A stretch of 64,000 nucleotides of DNA from CAVRZR01 sp964354215. Lineage in GTDB: Bacteria > Actinomycetota > Coriobacteriia > Anaerosomatales > CAVRZR01. Below are positions 40,580 through 49,395 of this stretch, piece by piece. The notes under the pieces were generated by a model, which saw nothing but the letters and a program-made list of their open reading frames with translations, had not been told where the DNA came from and ran no database searches. The stretch lies in assembly GCA_964354215.1 (NCBI GenBank), contig CAYGYT010000004.1, positions 27,514-91,513 on the forward strand. The letters run 5' to 3'. Each line of letters opens with the position of its first letter. The stretch's first letter is position 1. A program made the position numbers and the translations under genes.

Positions 40580-42763
40580 CTAGAAGAGCGGGTCCATGAC
40601 GAGCGCCGGGTGGCCGACCTTGGTGAGGTACTCGAGCACCTCGTCCTCGGTCTCTGCGATCGTCTCGTCGCAGATCTGGTCGAACAAATCGGGCATGCCG
40701 AGCTCCTCGAGGCGCGGTTGGAGTGAGCCGGCCATCGCGTCCTTGAGCTCCTTGGGCATCCACACGACACGCGGGAGGCCGCCCTCGGCGCCGAGGAACT
40801 TGCGGCTTGAGATGTAGCCGCGCCCGACGCCCATGAAGCCCGGCGCCTGGACGCCGCCGCCGACCATGCCCGCGAGCGTGGAGAACTTCATGCCCGAGGG
40901 GGTCATGCCGGCGAACTCGCGGTTCACGATCATCACGCCGTTGCACATGGGCATGAGCGCGATGATGCACATGAAGCAGCCGCACGAGGTCATGGGGTCG
41001 GTCATGAGCGAATAGCAGCTCATCTTCTCGATGGTGCGTCCGGACTTCTCGTAGATGAACTCGTTGACGCCCGTCCACTGCCCCATGACAGGATCGATGC
41101 ACTCGCCCTTCAAGATGGGCTGGTTCGGGCCGGTGGGGTTGAGCTCGTTCGAGGCCTTCGCGTCGAGCCAGTTGTATGCGCCGCAAAGCCCGAGACGCTC
41201 TGGCGTGACCACGCACAGGTGGTTGGGCGCGAAGCTCTGGCACAGGCTGCACGAGTAGAAGACGTCGGCGCTCTCGTCGGTGAGATCGGCCATGCGCTCG
41301 TCGCGCTGCGCGTAGATGAGCTTCGCCTTCGCGAGCATCTCGTCGACCTTGTCCTGGTCGGTGTAGATGGTGACCTCGACCTTGTCGACGATCGCCTCGA
41401 AGTCGTCGTGGAGCTTCGCGTGCAGGATGTCGCCGAGGTGCCGGAACTTGAAGCCGGCGTCCTTTGCGGCCTTGCTGATGCGGATCCAGATCAGCTCGCG
41501 CTGCCCCATGTGCAGCACGCCCTCGGCGAAGTTCATGAGGTGGTGGAATTGCCGCTCGATGACGGGCTCGAAATCGGACTGCATCTTGCGACCTGTGACG
41601 TCGACGACGATGCCGAGCGGCACGCGAGCGCCTTCTTCGAGCTCGTCGAGTTCGGGGCCGATGACCGTGACCTTGCCGTCTTCGACTTCGGAGGCGTCCT
41701 TCGTGCGAACGAGCTCGAACGCGGTCGTGCGCTGACCACCCGCCTCGGCGAAGGTGTCCTCCTTGCGAACGCGCTCGCCCTCGAACGCGGGACCGTAGGC
41801 GACGGGGATCGGAAGGTCGACGATCTTGATCTTGAGTCCACGGACCTCGATCGCCTTTTGCACGAGTTCGTCGCAGGAGATGCTCGACACGACGTGCTCG
41901 TACGTGCACACGCCCGTCGGGAGGATCTGCGGGATGTCTGAGGTCGCGATGGTGGGGAAGCCATACGAGATCGCGCCGGCTGCCGTGGCGTACCACTCGT
42001 CGGTGACCTCGCCGAGTGCAAGCACAAACGCGAACACACGCATCTTGTTGTAGGCGAGGATGCGCTCGAAGTCGCCGGGCTGCACGCCGCCAAAGGCCAT
42101 GGCCGCGCGAGTGGCGAAGCCGACCGAGTAGATCTGGCTGTACACCTCTTTGCCGAACGGCACGAGGCGCGTATCCCAACCGAGCTGGAGCCCTTCTGCG
42201 GCGACCTGTTCGCCGAACGACACGCCGTGGTCGTGACCGGCCATGAAGACGTAGAGCATCTTCTGCTGCATCTCGCGCGCGAGCCGCACAGCGGTCGCGT
42301 TGTCCGGGGCTGCGCCGACCACCGCGGCGAAGCCCGGCGCAGAGCCGTCAACGAACTCGACACCTTTGGCGCGCATGATCACGTCGTCGGCGGCACCGAG
42401 CCAGAGGTCGGTGACCGGCGGCGGGTCGTTCGTGATGTAGGTCATGGCCTCGATGCACTCCTCGGCCAGCAGCGTTGCGATGCCGGCGTCGAGTGTGCCG
42501 CCGAGGTAGGGGAGCCAGAGGTGCTCGGAGGGCGCGTCGGGCAGGAGGTCGCGCGCCATGACGAGCACGCGATCCATGTCCGAGAGCTTCTCGACCTTCT
42601 CCCCGGTGAGGCCGTAGATGACCGGGAGGAAGTACCCGGTGTTTGGGAACTCAACGGCGTGCTCGGCGCCATGCGCCTCCTTGACCTGTGCGAGCGTGGT
42701 CTCGGCTCTGCCGACGATCGAGTGGGCGCCGCGGATCGCCGCGGAAGCGATGATCTTAGACAC
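40580..42763 (-). CDS. acsB: Acetyl-CoA synthase catalytic subunit
   Basis: A 727-residue ACS, nearly the same length as the Moorella enzyme (729). It holds the A-cluster Cys set (SCSLCQSFAPNHLC, GLCGAYN, SCGCFMCI). It condenses the methyl group of the corrinoid protein, CO and CoA to acetyl-CoA. It starts with GTG at 42763, whose AGGAGG site lies inside the final codons of cooS, and it overlaps cooS by 8 bases. The N-terminal CODH-binding domain is present, so a bacterial CODH/ACS complex is expected. Confidence 0.96.
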   Translation of the reverse strand: MSKIIASAAIRGAHSIVGRAETTLAQVKEAHGAEHAVEFPNTGYFLPVIYGLTGEKVEKLSDMDRVLVMARDLLPDAPSEHLWLPYLGGTLDAGIATLLAEECIEAMTYITNDPPPVTDLWLGAADDVIMRAKGVEFVDGSAPGFAAVVGAAPDNATAVRLAREMQQKMLYVFMAGHDHGVSFGEQVAAEGLQLGWDTRLVPFGKEVYSQIYSVGFATRAAMAFGGVQPGDFERILAYNKMRVFAFVLALGEVTDEWYATAAGAISYGFPTIATSDIPQILPTGVCTYEHVVSSISCDELVQKAIEVRGLKIKIVDLPIPVAYGPAFEGERVRKEDTFAEAGGQRTTAFELVRTKDASEVEDGKVTVIGPELDELEEGARVPLGIVVDVTGRKMQSDFEPVIERQFHHLMNFAEGVLHMGQRELIWIRISKAAKDAGFKFRHLGDILHAKLHDDFEAIVDKVEVTIYTDQDKVDEMLAKAKLIYAQRDERMADLTDESADVFYSCSLCQSFAPNHLCVVTPERLGLCGAYNWLDAKASNELNPTGPNQPILKGECIDPVMGQWTGVNEFIYEKSGRTIEKMSCYSLMTDPMTSCGCFMCIIALMPMCNGVMIVNREFAGMTPSGMKFSTLAGMVGGGVQAPGFMGVGRGYISSRKFLGAEGGLPRVVWMPKELKDAMAGSLQPRLEELGMPDLFDQICDETIAETEDEVLEYLTKVGHPALVMDPLF

Positions 42764-44708
42764 TGAGTTCCCTCCTCATGTCCATGTCGAAGAGGACGCG
42801 CTCCTGGGCGACGTCGATCTTGAGGCCCTTGCGGGCGTTGTCGATGAGGTCGAGCGAGGCGGTCACGATGTCCTGAGGTTCCTTAATGAAGCGCAGGGAC
42901 CCACCGTAGCGCTCGGTCCAACCGCTGATCATGTACTCGACGACCTCTGGGCTTCCCGCCACGGGGGAGCCCACGCCACCGAAGATGACGTGCGCGCCGC
43001 TTCCGACCGCGTAGGTCGCGATCTCGAGCGCCTTCTCGGAGAACCACTCGGGGCTGATGGCGACAGCGGGCAGGCCGGCGATGTCGTCGCCCAGGCCGCC
43101 GGTCTCCACAACGTCGGAGAGGACCGTGAGGATGCGCGAGTTGTCGACGCACGAACCCATGTGGAGCACCGGTGGGATGCCGATGGTCTCGCAGACCTCG
43201 GCAAGCGTCGGGCCGACGAAGGACATGGTCTCGGGAGTGAGCAGGCCGTGCTTGCCGCTCGTGATGGCGGCGCAGCCGGTCACGACCACGAGCACGTTGT
43301 TCGCTATGAGCTCGCGCACGACGTTCACGACGCCGTAGTCCTGCACCGAGCGCGGGGTGCTGCAGCCCACGACGGCTGCGACACCGCGGATACGGCCGTT
43401 GATGATGTTCTCGTTCAGCGGATTGAGAGACGCCCGCATCTTCCCGCCGAGCATGTAGCGGATGTACTCGTGCGAGAAGCCGGCAACGAGGGGCTCGGAG
43501 ATGGTCGGGATGTGGATGTCCCCGCGGTTCGGGAAGTTCTGGACGGCTTCGCGGACGATCTTGCGCGCCGATTCGCGCGGGTTGTGCTCGTCCACGACGA
43601 TCTGCTCGCTGTCGCCCACGCAGGCCTTGGAAGATGAGGAAATGAGCTTGGTGTGGAAGTGTCCGGCGACCTCGTTCAGTCCCTGGAAGATGCACTGCAC
43701 ATCGACGACCATCGCCTCGACGGCACCGGTGAGCACCGCGAGCTCCTGGTGGAGCATGTTGCCCGCGGGCGGGACGCCCTTGCGCATGAGCGACTCGTTC
43801 GCGGTACAGCAGATGCCGGCGACGTTGATGCCCTTCGCACCCACCGATTCGGCGAGCGCGAGCATCTCGGGCTCGCTCGTCGCGTCGAGGATCATCGACG
43901 CGAGCAGCGGCTCGTGGCCGTGTATGAGGATGTTCACCTTGTCTGAGGAGAGCACGCCGAGGTTGGCCGAGGAGCGCACCGGCTGTGGGGTGCCGTAGAG
44001 GATGTCCTGCAGGTCGGTCGCGAGCATCGAGCCGCCCCAGCCGCTCGAGAGCGCGCACTTCACGGCGCCGTCGAGGAGCGTGACGTAGTTCTGGTCGGTG
44101 CCGGCCGCCGTGCGGTGCATCGCCTCGACGACCTCGCGGTCGATACCGCGGGGCGCAACGTCGTAGGAACGCCACAGCTCCTGGCGCTTCTTCGGGGCGC
44201 GCTTGACGAACGGGAGCTCGCCCGTCTGCTGGCCGAACTGCGCGAGCGCGGCCTCAGCTACCTCGAGGGCGAGCGCCATCGGGTCCTTGCCGACGTCCTC
44301 GATGCCAAGGTAGCCTGCCACGCGAGCGAGCTTGACCTCGTCGGCGATCGTGCCGCCCTCGATTTCGCCTGACGCGATCGCACGCAAGGTGAGCGCGACG
44401 TCGCGGCCGTGGTCGGAGTGCGCCGCCGCACCCGCAGCGACCTGCCGCACGAAGTTGCGAGCGGCTACCGTCGAGCGGGTCGCGCCGCACACGCCGCGCT
44501 CGTGCTTGCCGACGAGGCGGCACGGGCCCATCGCGCAGAGCTTGCAGCACGAGCCGTCGGCGCCGATCGGGCAGGGCTTCATCTCGCGCGAGCGCGAGAA
44601 CGCCGTCTCGATGTGCATCTCCTCGGCGATCTCGAGCATCTCGGCGGCAGTCGGGTCGATGCTGTAGTCCTCGAAGGGGGTCTTCGTCTTTGCGGTTTGG
44701 TCGGCCAT
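42756..44708 (-). CDS. cooS: Ni-dependent carbon monoxide dehydrogenase
   Basis: A 650-residue Ni-Fe-S CODH (CooS/AcsA family). The N-terminal B/D-cluster Cys pattern is CPIGADGSCCKLCAMGPCR, with GVCGA after. C-cluster regions are visible (GHEPLL, GICCTANE, DVQC, VVGCSTPRS, VTGCAAITSGK, MGSCVDNSR). It reduces CO2 to CO for AcsB or oxidises CO. It overlaps acsB by 8 bases and its start is preceded by a usable GGTGTCCC-type site. Length is typical for bacterial CooS. Confidence 0.96.
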   Translation of the reverse strand: MADQTAKTKTPFEDYSIDPTAAEMLEIAEEMHIETAFSRSREMKPCPIGADGSCCKLCAMGPCRLVGKHERGVCGATRSTVAARNFVRQVAAGAAAHSDHGRDVALTLRAIASGEIEGGTIADEVKLARVAGYLGIEDVGKDPMALALEVAEAALAQFGQQTGELPFVKRAPKKRQELWRSYDVAPRGIDREVVEAMHRTAAGTDQNYVTLLDGAVKCALSSGWGGSMLATDLQDILYGTPQPVRSSANLGVLSSDKVNILIHGHEPLLASMILDATSEPEMLALAESVGAKGINVAGICCTANESLMRKGVPPAGNMLHQELAVLTGAVEAMVVDVQCIFQGLNEVAGHFHTKLISSSSKACVGDSEQIVVDEHNPRESARKIVREAVQNFPNRGDIHIPTISEPLVAGFSHEYIRYMLGGKMRASLNPLNENIINGRIRGVAAVVGCSTPRSVQDYGVVNVVRELIANNVLVVVTGCAAITSGKHGLLTPETMSFVGPTLAEVCETIGIPPVLHMGSCVDNSRILTVLSDVVETGGLGDDIAGLPAVAISPEWFSEKALEIATYAVGSGAHVIFGGVGSPVAGSPEVVEYMISGWTERYGGSLRFIKEPQDIVTASLDLIDNARKGLKIDVAQERVLFDMDMRRELSV

Positions 44709-44748
44709 GGGACACCTACTTCCGTGAGGGTGTGGACGCTTCGGGCAG

Positions 44749-45696
44749 CTACTGCCCGAGCAGTCCGTCGAACGCGGTGCGGACGGTAGAAACGGCTTCG
44801 GGGTGGCGCATCACGAGCACGTCGCCTCCGGAAAGCGCGAGAGTCATCGCCGTTGTTGCCTCCCAGAGAACGCCACGCTTGGCAGCATCGCCCCAGTTGG
44901 GCTCCTCCTCTTGGGTGGCACGCGCCTCCTTTGTGCGCCATGCCTCTTTGCCGAGGTTGCAGATCATCGGCATCTGCGTCATGTCGTCGTTCTGGTTCAA
45001 AGCGGCCAGCCGTAGCCGCTCCATTACCGTGTACGCGTACTCAACGCCGTATCCGACGGCGCCCACGGATGGGTCGACGAGGATGCGGTCGGGGGCCAGC
45101 CCCATCTGTGTGACGAGGATGTTGAGTTGCTTGGCCATGTTCACGTCGATGGGAGTCTCGGCGATCACGACGTGTCCGTAGCCGAGAGCGGCTGCGGTGA
45201 TGGGCTTGTAGTTGTCCTCGGTCGCAGAACCGATACCGATGACCGAGCCCGCCGCCACCTCGGCGATCTTCTTCAAGACCTCGACGTCCTTGTCGGCGTT
45301 GCCCGAGCCGTACACGATCACGGGCACGTCGACGGCGTCGACAACGCTCTTCACGACCGCGGCCGCTTCATCGGGCGAGCGGTCGGCGCCGTTCGGGTCG
45401 GTGCCGGCGAGCTGGACGCACACGATGTCGGCGCCGAAGCGCTCGGCGCACGCCTTCGCCCACGCGACCGGGTCGCCGAGCACATCGCCGAGCGCGTCGT
45501 TGAGCGCGGCGGGCCAGCCGTCGGGTACGAGGTCGTAGACCTCCATGGCGATCGCCGGCCTCTGTCCGAGGTCGCCGTCGAACCCGTAGAACGGTAGCGC
45601 GCTCGCGCCGCCGACGGTCACGGCGCCAGGTCCGGTCCCGAGCGTGACCTCGCGGATCCGACCGCCTGTCTTCTCGATGGGTGCTTCGTACGGCAT
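44749..45696 (-). CDS. acsD: CODH/ACS corrinoid iron-sulfur protein, small subunit
   Basis: A 315-residue TIM-barrel protein of the CdhD/AcsD family, partner of AcsC. Typical segments are PAIAMEVYDL, VCVQLAGTDPNG, PVIVYGSGNADKDVEVLKKIAEV and AEDNYKPI-like ATEDNYKPITAAALGYGHV. It has no iron-sulfur motif of its own. It lies directly upstream of cooS (40-base gap) and downstream of folD. The ATG follows GAGGGAG. Confidence 0.94.
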   Translation of the reverse strand: MPYEAPIEKTGGRIREVTLGTGPGAVTVGGASALPFYGFDGDLGQRPAIAMEVYDLVPDGWPAALNDALGDVLGDPVAWAKACAERFGADIVCVQLAGTDPNGADRSPDEAAAVVKSVVDAVDVPVIVYGSGNADKDVEVLKKIAEVAAGSVIGIGSATEDNYKPITAAALGYGHVVIAETPIDVNMAKQLNILVTQMGLAPDRILVDPSVGAVGYGVEYAYTVMERLRLAALNQNDDMTQMPMICNLGKEAWRTKEARATQEEEPNWGDAAKRGVLWEATTAMTLALSGGDVLVMRHPEAVSTVRTAFDGLLGQ

Positions 45697-45714
45697 CCGT
45701 TCTCCCTCCTCGTG

Positions 45715-46575
45715 CTACTGCTCGAGTCCGGCTTGGCGGACGGCAGCAATGAGCGTGTTCTCCAGCAACATGGCGCGCGTCATGGGGCCAACGCCGCCAG
45801 GAACGGGCGTGATCGCCGAGGCGACCTTGGCAGCGCTCTCGAACTCGACGTCGCCCACGAGACGACCGTCGTCGAGCCGGTTGATGCCGACGTCGATGAC
45901 GACAGCGCCCGGCTTGATCCAGTCGCCGGTCACCATCTCCGGGCGTCCCACGGCGGCGACCAGCACGTCGGCACGCCTGACGACCTCGGGCAGGTCCTTT
46001 GTGCGGCTGTGGCAGATGGTCACGGTCGCGTGCTTCTCAAGCAGCAAGATCGCGACCGGCTTGCCAACGATATTGCTCCGGCCGAGCACAACGGCTTCCA
46101 TGCCGGTGAGATCGACGCCGGTCTCCTCGAGCAGCACGATGCAGCCGTGCGGCGTGCACGGCAAGAGCGTCTCCTTACCGATCAGCATCTTCCCGACGTT
46201 CTCGGGATGGAAGCCATCGACGTCCTTTGCCGGGCTGATGGCCTCGAGCACCGTGTCCTCGTCGATGTGGTCGGGGATCGGGAGTTGCACGAGTATGCCG
46301 TGGATGTCATCGCGCGCGTTGAGCTCGCCGACGAGCTTGAGTAGCTCATCTTGCGAGGTTTCGGCCGCGAGCGCGTATTTCTCGGAGAAGATGCCGACCT
46401 CGTCGCAGTCCTTCTGCTTCATGCGCACGTAGACCTGCGACGCCGGGTCCTCGCCGACGATAACGACCGCGAGCCCGGGCGTGAGGCCCTTCGCCTTCAG
46501 CGCCTCGACTCTCTCCGCGGCTGCTGCACGGCGCTTCGCCGCGATCGCGTTCCCGTCGATGATGGCTGCTCCCAC
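45715..46575 (-). CDS. folD: Bifunctional methylene-THF dehydrogenase / methenyl-THF cyclohydrolase
   Basis: A 286-residue FolD. The catalytic Lys lies in SQVYVRMKQKDCDEVG (Tyr-x3-Lys). The NADP loop is VLGRSNIVGKP and the C-terminal signature is PVPGGVGPMTRAML. It links formyl- and methylene-THF in the methyl branch, and since no separate fchA is present it must do both steps. It starts with GTG at 46575 after GGGAGGA. It lies between cooC and acsD in the operon. Confidence 0.96.
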   Translation of the reverse strand: MGAAIIDGNAIAAKRRAAAAERVEALKAKGLTPGLAVVIVGEDPASQVYVRMKQKDCDEVGIFSEKYALAAETSQDELLKLVGELNARDDIHGILVQLPIPDHIDEDTVLEAISPAKDVDGFHPENVGKMLIGKETLLPCTPHGCIVLLEETGVDLTGMEAVVLGRSNIVGKPVAILLLEKHATVTICHSRTKDLPEVVRRADVLVAAVGRPEMVTGDWIKPGAVVIDVGINRLDDGRLVGDVEFESAAKVASAITPVPGGVGPMTRAMLLENTLIAAVRQAGLEQ

Positions 46576-46606
46576 TGGTCCTCCCGCTTCTTGGGTGTAC
46601 CCGGTC

Positions 46607-47407
46607 TTAAGCGCTGACGCCGCTGACAGGTTCGGCAGCGCCGCTGAACGCAGGCACCGCCGAGGCGATCATGGCTTTCACGGCGACGAGCGCCGGGGAG
46701 TCATCGGGCAGGTCGAACAGGCCGCGGCCCTCGAGGTCGCAGCGGACGATGCCGTCGTCGGCGGGAACGGTGCCCAGAAGGGGCACGCCCGTCTCGGCGA
46801 CGACCTGCTCGAGTGCGGGGTCGAACGAGCCATCGGCGCGGTTCACGACGAGGTAGCGCTGGCCGACGACGATCTTGAGCTCGTCGGCGAGCTCGGAGAG
46901 ACGGCCAATCGTACGGATGCCCCGAACGGCCGCGTCTGACACGAAGAGCAGCAGGTCTACGTCGCGTGTCGTGCGACGCGAGAGGTGCTCGAGGCCGGCC
47001 TCGTTGTCCATCACGACGTACTCGTAGCTCCGCTGCAAGTCGTCGATGCACCCACGCACGAGGTTGTTCGCGTAGCAGTAGCAACCGGCCCCTTCGGGGC
47101 GGCCCATCGAGAGCAGGTCGAACTCGCGCGCCTCGACCACGTAGCGCTGCATGTTGTACTCGAGCCACGTGTCCTTGGTCATGCCGCCCTGCAGAGGCGA
47201 CTCGGCGTTTGCGAGCATCTCCTCGGTGATCTCGCCGACGGAGCGTTCGACATCCACGCCGAGCGCCTCGTGAAGCGTCGAGTTCGGGTCGGCGTCGACC
47301 GCGAGTACCGAGCGGGCACCGAGCTCCGAGAGCGCACGCACCGTGAGCGCCGCCGTGGTTGTCTTACCGGTGCCGCCCTTACCCGCGAACGCGATGGTGA
47401 ACGCCAT
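46607..47407 (-). CDS. cooC: CooC-family nickel-insertion ATPase (second copy)
   Basis: A 266-residue MinD-like ATPase with the deviant Walker A KGGTGKTT and the metal-binding CXC motif GCYCYANN (about residue 110). It is only partly similar to the copy at 34696, so it is not a recent duplicate. One CooC/AcsF may serve CooS and the other AcsB, as in Moorella; which is which cannot be read here. It starts one base after the RACo gene stop, so they are co-translated. Confidence 0.92.
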   Translation of the reverse strand: MAFTIAFAGKGGTGKTTTAALTVRALSELGARSVLAVDADPNSTLHEALGVDVERSVGEITEEMLANAESPLQGGMTKDTWLEYNMQRYVVEAREFDLLSMGRPEGAGCYCYANNLVRGCIDDLQRSYEYVVMDNEAGLEHLSRRTTRDVDLLLFVSDAAVRGIRTIGRLSELADELKIVVGQRYLVVNRADGSFDPALEQVVAETGVPLLGTVPADDGIVRCDLEGRGLFDLPDDSPALVAVKAMIASAVPAFSGAAEPVSGVSA

Positions 47408-47408
47408 C

Positions 47409-49358
47409 TCAGCTCACCGCCCCTGCCGTGCGCTCGCGCGCCTTCTCGGCGAGGATCGCCTCGGTGCGCGGGAAGATCCCAAGGTCGGTGTGGGGCAAGA
47501 AGAGTGCCGAGACGTAGCTGTCCATGAACCCGGCGTTCACCGAGAGCTCGAGGTAGGTCGTCATCTCGGCGACGCGGCGGGCGGTCTCGAGCATCTCGGT
47601 CGAGCGTGCAACGAGCTCAGCACCGAGAAGCGACCCGTTGCCGAGGAACACGAAGCGCTCGGGATCGACCTCGGGCACCATGCCGAGCACAGTGATGCGC
47701 TCGAGATCGAGGTAGTGACCGAAGCCGCCTGCCACCACGACCTCTTCGATGTCGGAGAGCGAGAGGTCGAGGCTCTCGACGAGCACGCTGATGCCGGCGA
47801 AGATTGCGGCCTTCGCGCGCATGAGGTTCTCGATGTCGGCCTCGGTCAGCACGATCGCCGAGCCCGTGCCGCTGTCCTCGGGACTCACGACGACGTACTC
47901 GAGGCCGCGCTCCCCGTGACGGAGGTACGGTGAGTCGATGTCGGTCTTGAACTTGCCGCTGCGCTCGAGCGCGCCCGCCAAGAAGAGCTCCGAGATGCAA
48001 TCGATGAGCCCACTCCCGCAGATCCCGAGCGGGCGTTCGCAGCAAATGGTGAGAATCGATGGTGCGAGCGTGAGCGGGTCGATGCGCACCTGCTCGATGG
48101 CGCCCTCGGCGGCGCGCATGCCGTGCGAGATACCTCCGCCCTCGAAGGCCGGGCCTGCCGAACACGAACACGACACGAGCCACTCGCGGTTGCCGAGCAC
48201 GATCTCGCCGTTCGTGCCCACGTCGATGAAGAGCGTGAGCTTGTCCGACCAGGGGATGCCGGCCGCTGTGACGCCCGCGACGATGTCGCCGCCGAGCCAG
48301 CTCGCGGGGCAGGGAAGCGCTATCAACTGCGTACGGTCGCCCGCGGGCAAACCGACGTCGCGCGCGCTCGCGCGCGGGAACGACGAGGCGGCAGGCACGT
48401 AGGGCGCCGTCCGGATACTCGCGGGTGACACGCCGAGGAGCAGGTGGGTCATGACGGTGTTGCCTGCCGCGATGTAGGCGAGGAGCTCTTCGGGATGCAC
48501 GCCGGCTTTGGCGCACACCTGCGTCGCCAGCTTCGAGATCGTTCGGACCACGAGGTCTTCGAGGTCGGTGAGACCCTCGGGCTTGGACGCGGCTATCACG
48601 CGTGAGATCACGTCCTCGCCGCGGCTGACCTGAGCGTTGTACTCGGCAGCTTGTGCCAGCACGCGACCGGCGATGAGGTCGACGAGTGCGACCTCGACGG
48701 TCGTGGTCCCCACGTCGACGGCAAGAGCGTACTGCCGAGCGGTTGTGTCGCCAGGCTCGACCCGTAGCACCGCGGCGTGACGGCTGGTGCTCCAGACCGT
48801 GGCGGTGACCGCGAAGTCTCCGTCACGCGCTGCGGCCGGCAGGTCCCGGATGGCGTCGAGCGTCATCATCGCGTGGGGCAGCTCGTGCTCGCGTTCGAGC
48901 GCGTGCGTGAGGCGCGTGGTGTCGCTTCGGTTGTCCGAGAGGTTCGGCGCGGTCATCGCGACGAGGCGCTTCGAGAGCGGCGGCGCGCCCTTCGTGACCG
49001 GCACGCGCTCGGCGCGGTCTTCGACGGACAGCACGCGGTTCGGGACGCGGCGTCCCCGACCGCGCACCGGCGCGGCGCCCGGCCGCGACTCGGCGGGGAT
49101 GCGGACGACGACGTCTTCGGTGACCGTCGCCATGCAGCCCAGCACGTACCCGCGGTCGCGGTCATCGGCGGAGAGCTTGCTCGAAGCTCGTGTTGCGACC
49201 GAGCCGCTCTCCACGACCATCCGGCACTTGCCGCATGTACCGTCACCGCCGCACGAGGCGCGAACCGCGACGTCGGCGAGCATCGCCGCGCGGAGGAGGT
49301 TCTCCCCCTCGGCGACCTCGATGCTCGTGTCGTCGGATATGAACGTGATTCTCGGCAT
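47409..49358 (-). CDS. acsV: RACo-type reductive activator of the corrinoid protein
   Basis: A 649-residue protein. An N-terminal plant-type [2Fe-2S] domain (CGGDGTCGKC...LGCMATV, residues ~36-78) is followed by a linker and a C-terminal ASKHA ATPase (AVDVGTTTVEVALVDL; FIDVGTNGEIVLGN; GICGSGLIDCISEL; VVVAGGFGHYLDLE). This matches the DUF4445/RACo architecture. Using ATP, RACo re-reduces Co(II) to Co(I) on the corrinoid/iron-sulfur protein. It lies between fhs and cooC, in the usual type of context. Confidence 0.92.
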   Translation of the reverse strand: MPRITFISDDTSIEVAEGENLLRAAMLADVAVRASCGGDGTCGKCRMVVESGSVATRASSKLSADDRDRGYVLGCMATVTEDVVVRIPAESRPGAAPVRGRGRRVPNRVLSVEDRAERVPVTKGAPPLSKRLVAMTAPNLSDNRSDTTRLTHALEREHELPHAMMTLDAIRDLPAAARDGDFAVTATVWSTSRHAAVLRVEPGDTTARQYALAVDVGTTTVEVALVDLIAGRVLAQAAEYNAQVSRGEDVISRVIAASKPEGLTDLEDLVVRTISKLATQVCAKAGVHPEELLAYIAAGNTVMTHLLLGVSPASIRTAPYVPAASSFPRASARDVGLPAGDRTQLIALPCPASWLGGDIVAGVTAAGIPWSDKLTLFIDVGTNGEIVLGNREWLVSCSCSAGPAFEGGGISHGMRAAEGAIEQVRIDPLTLAPSILTICCERPLGICGSGLIDCISELFLAGALERSGKFKTDIDSPYLRHGERGLEYVVVSPEDSGTGSAIVLTEADIENLMRAKAAIFAGISVLVESLDLSLSDIEEVVVAGGFGHYLDLERITVLGMVPEVDPERFVFLGNGSLLGAELVARSTEMLETARRVAEMTTYLELSVNAGFMDSYVSALFLPHTDLGIFPRTEAILAEKARERTAGAVS

Positions 49359-49395
49359 GGGTGATCCTTCGCGTGCACCGGTCTGGGCCTGGGCC

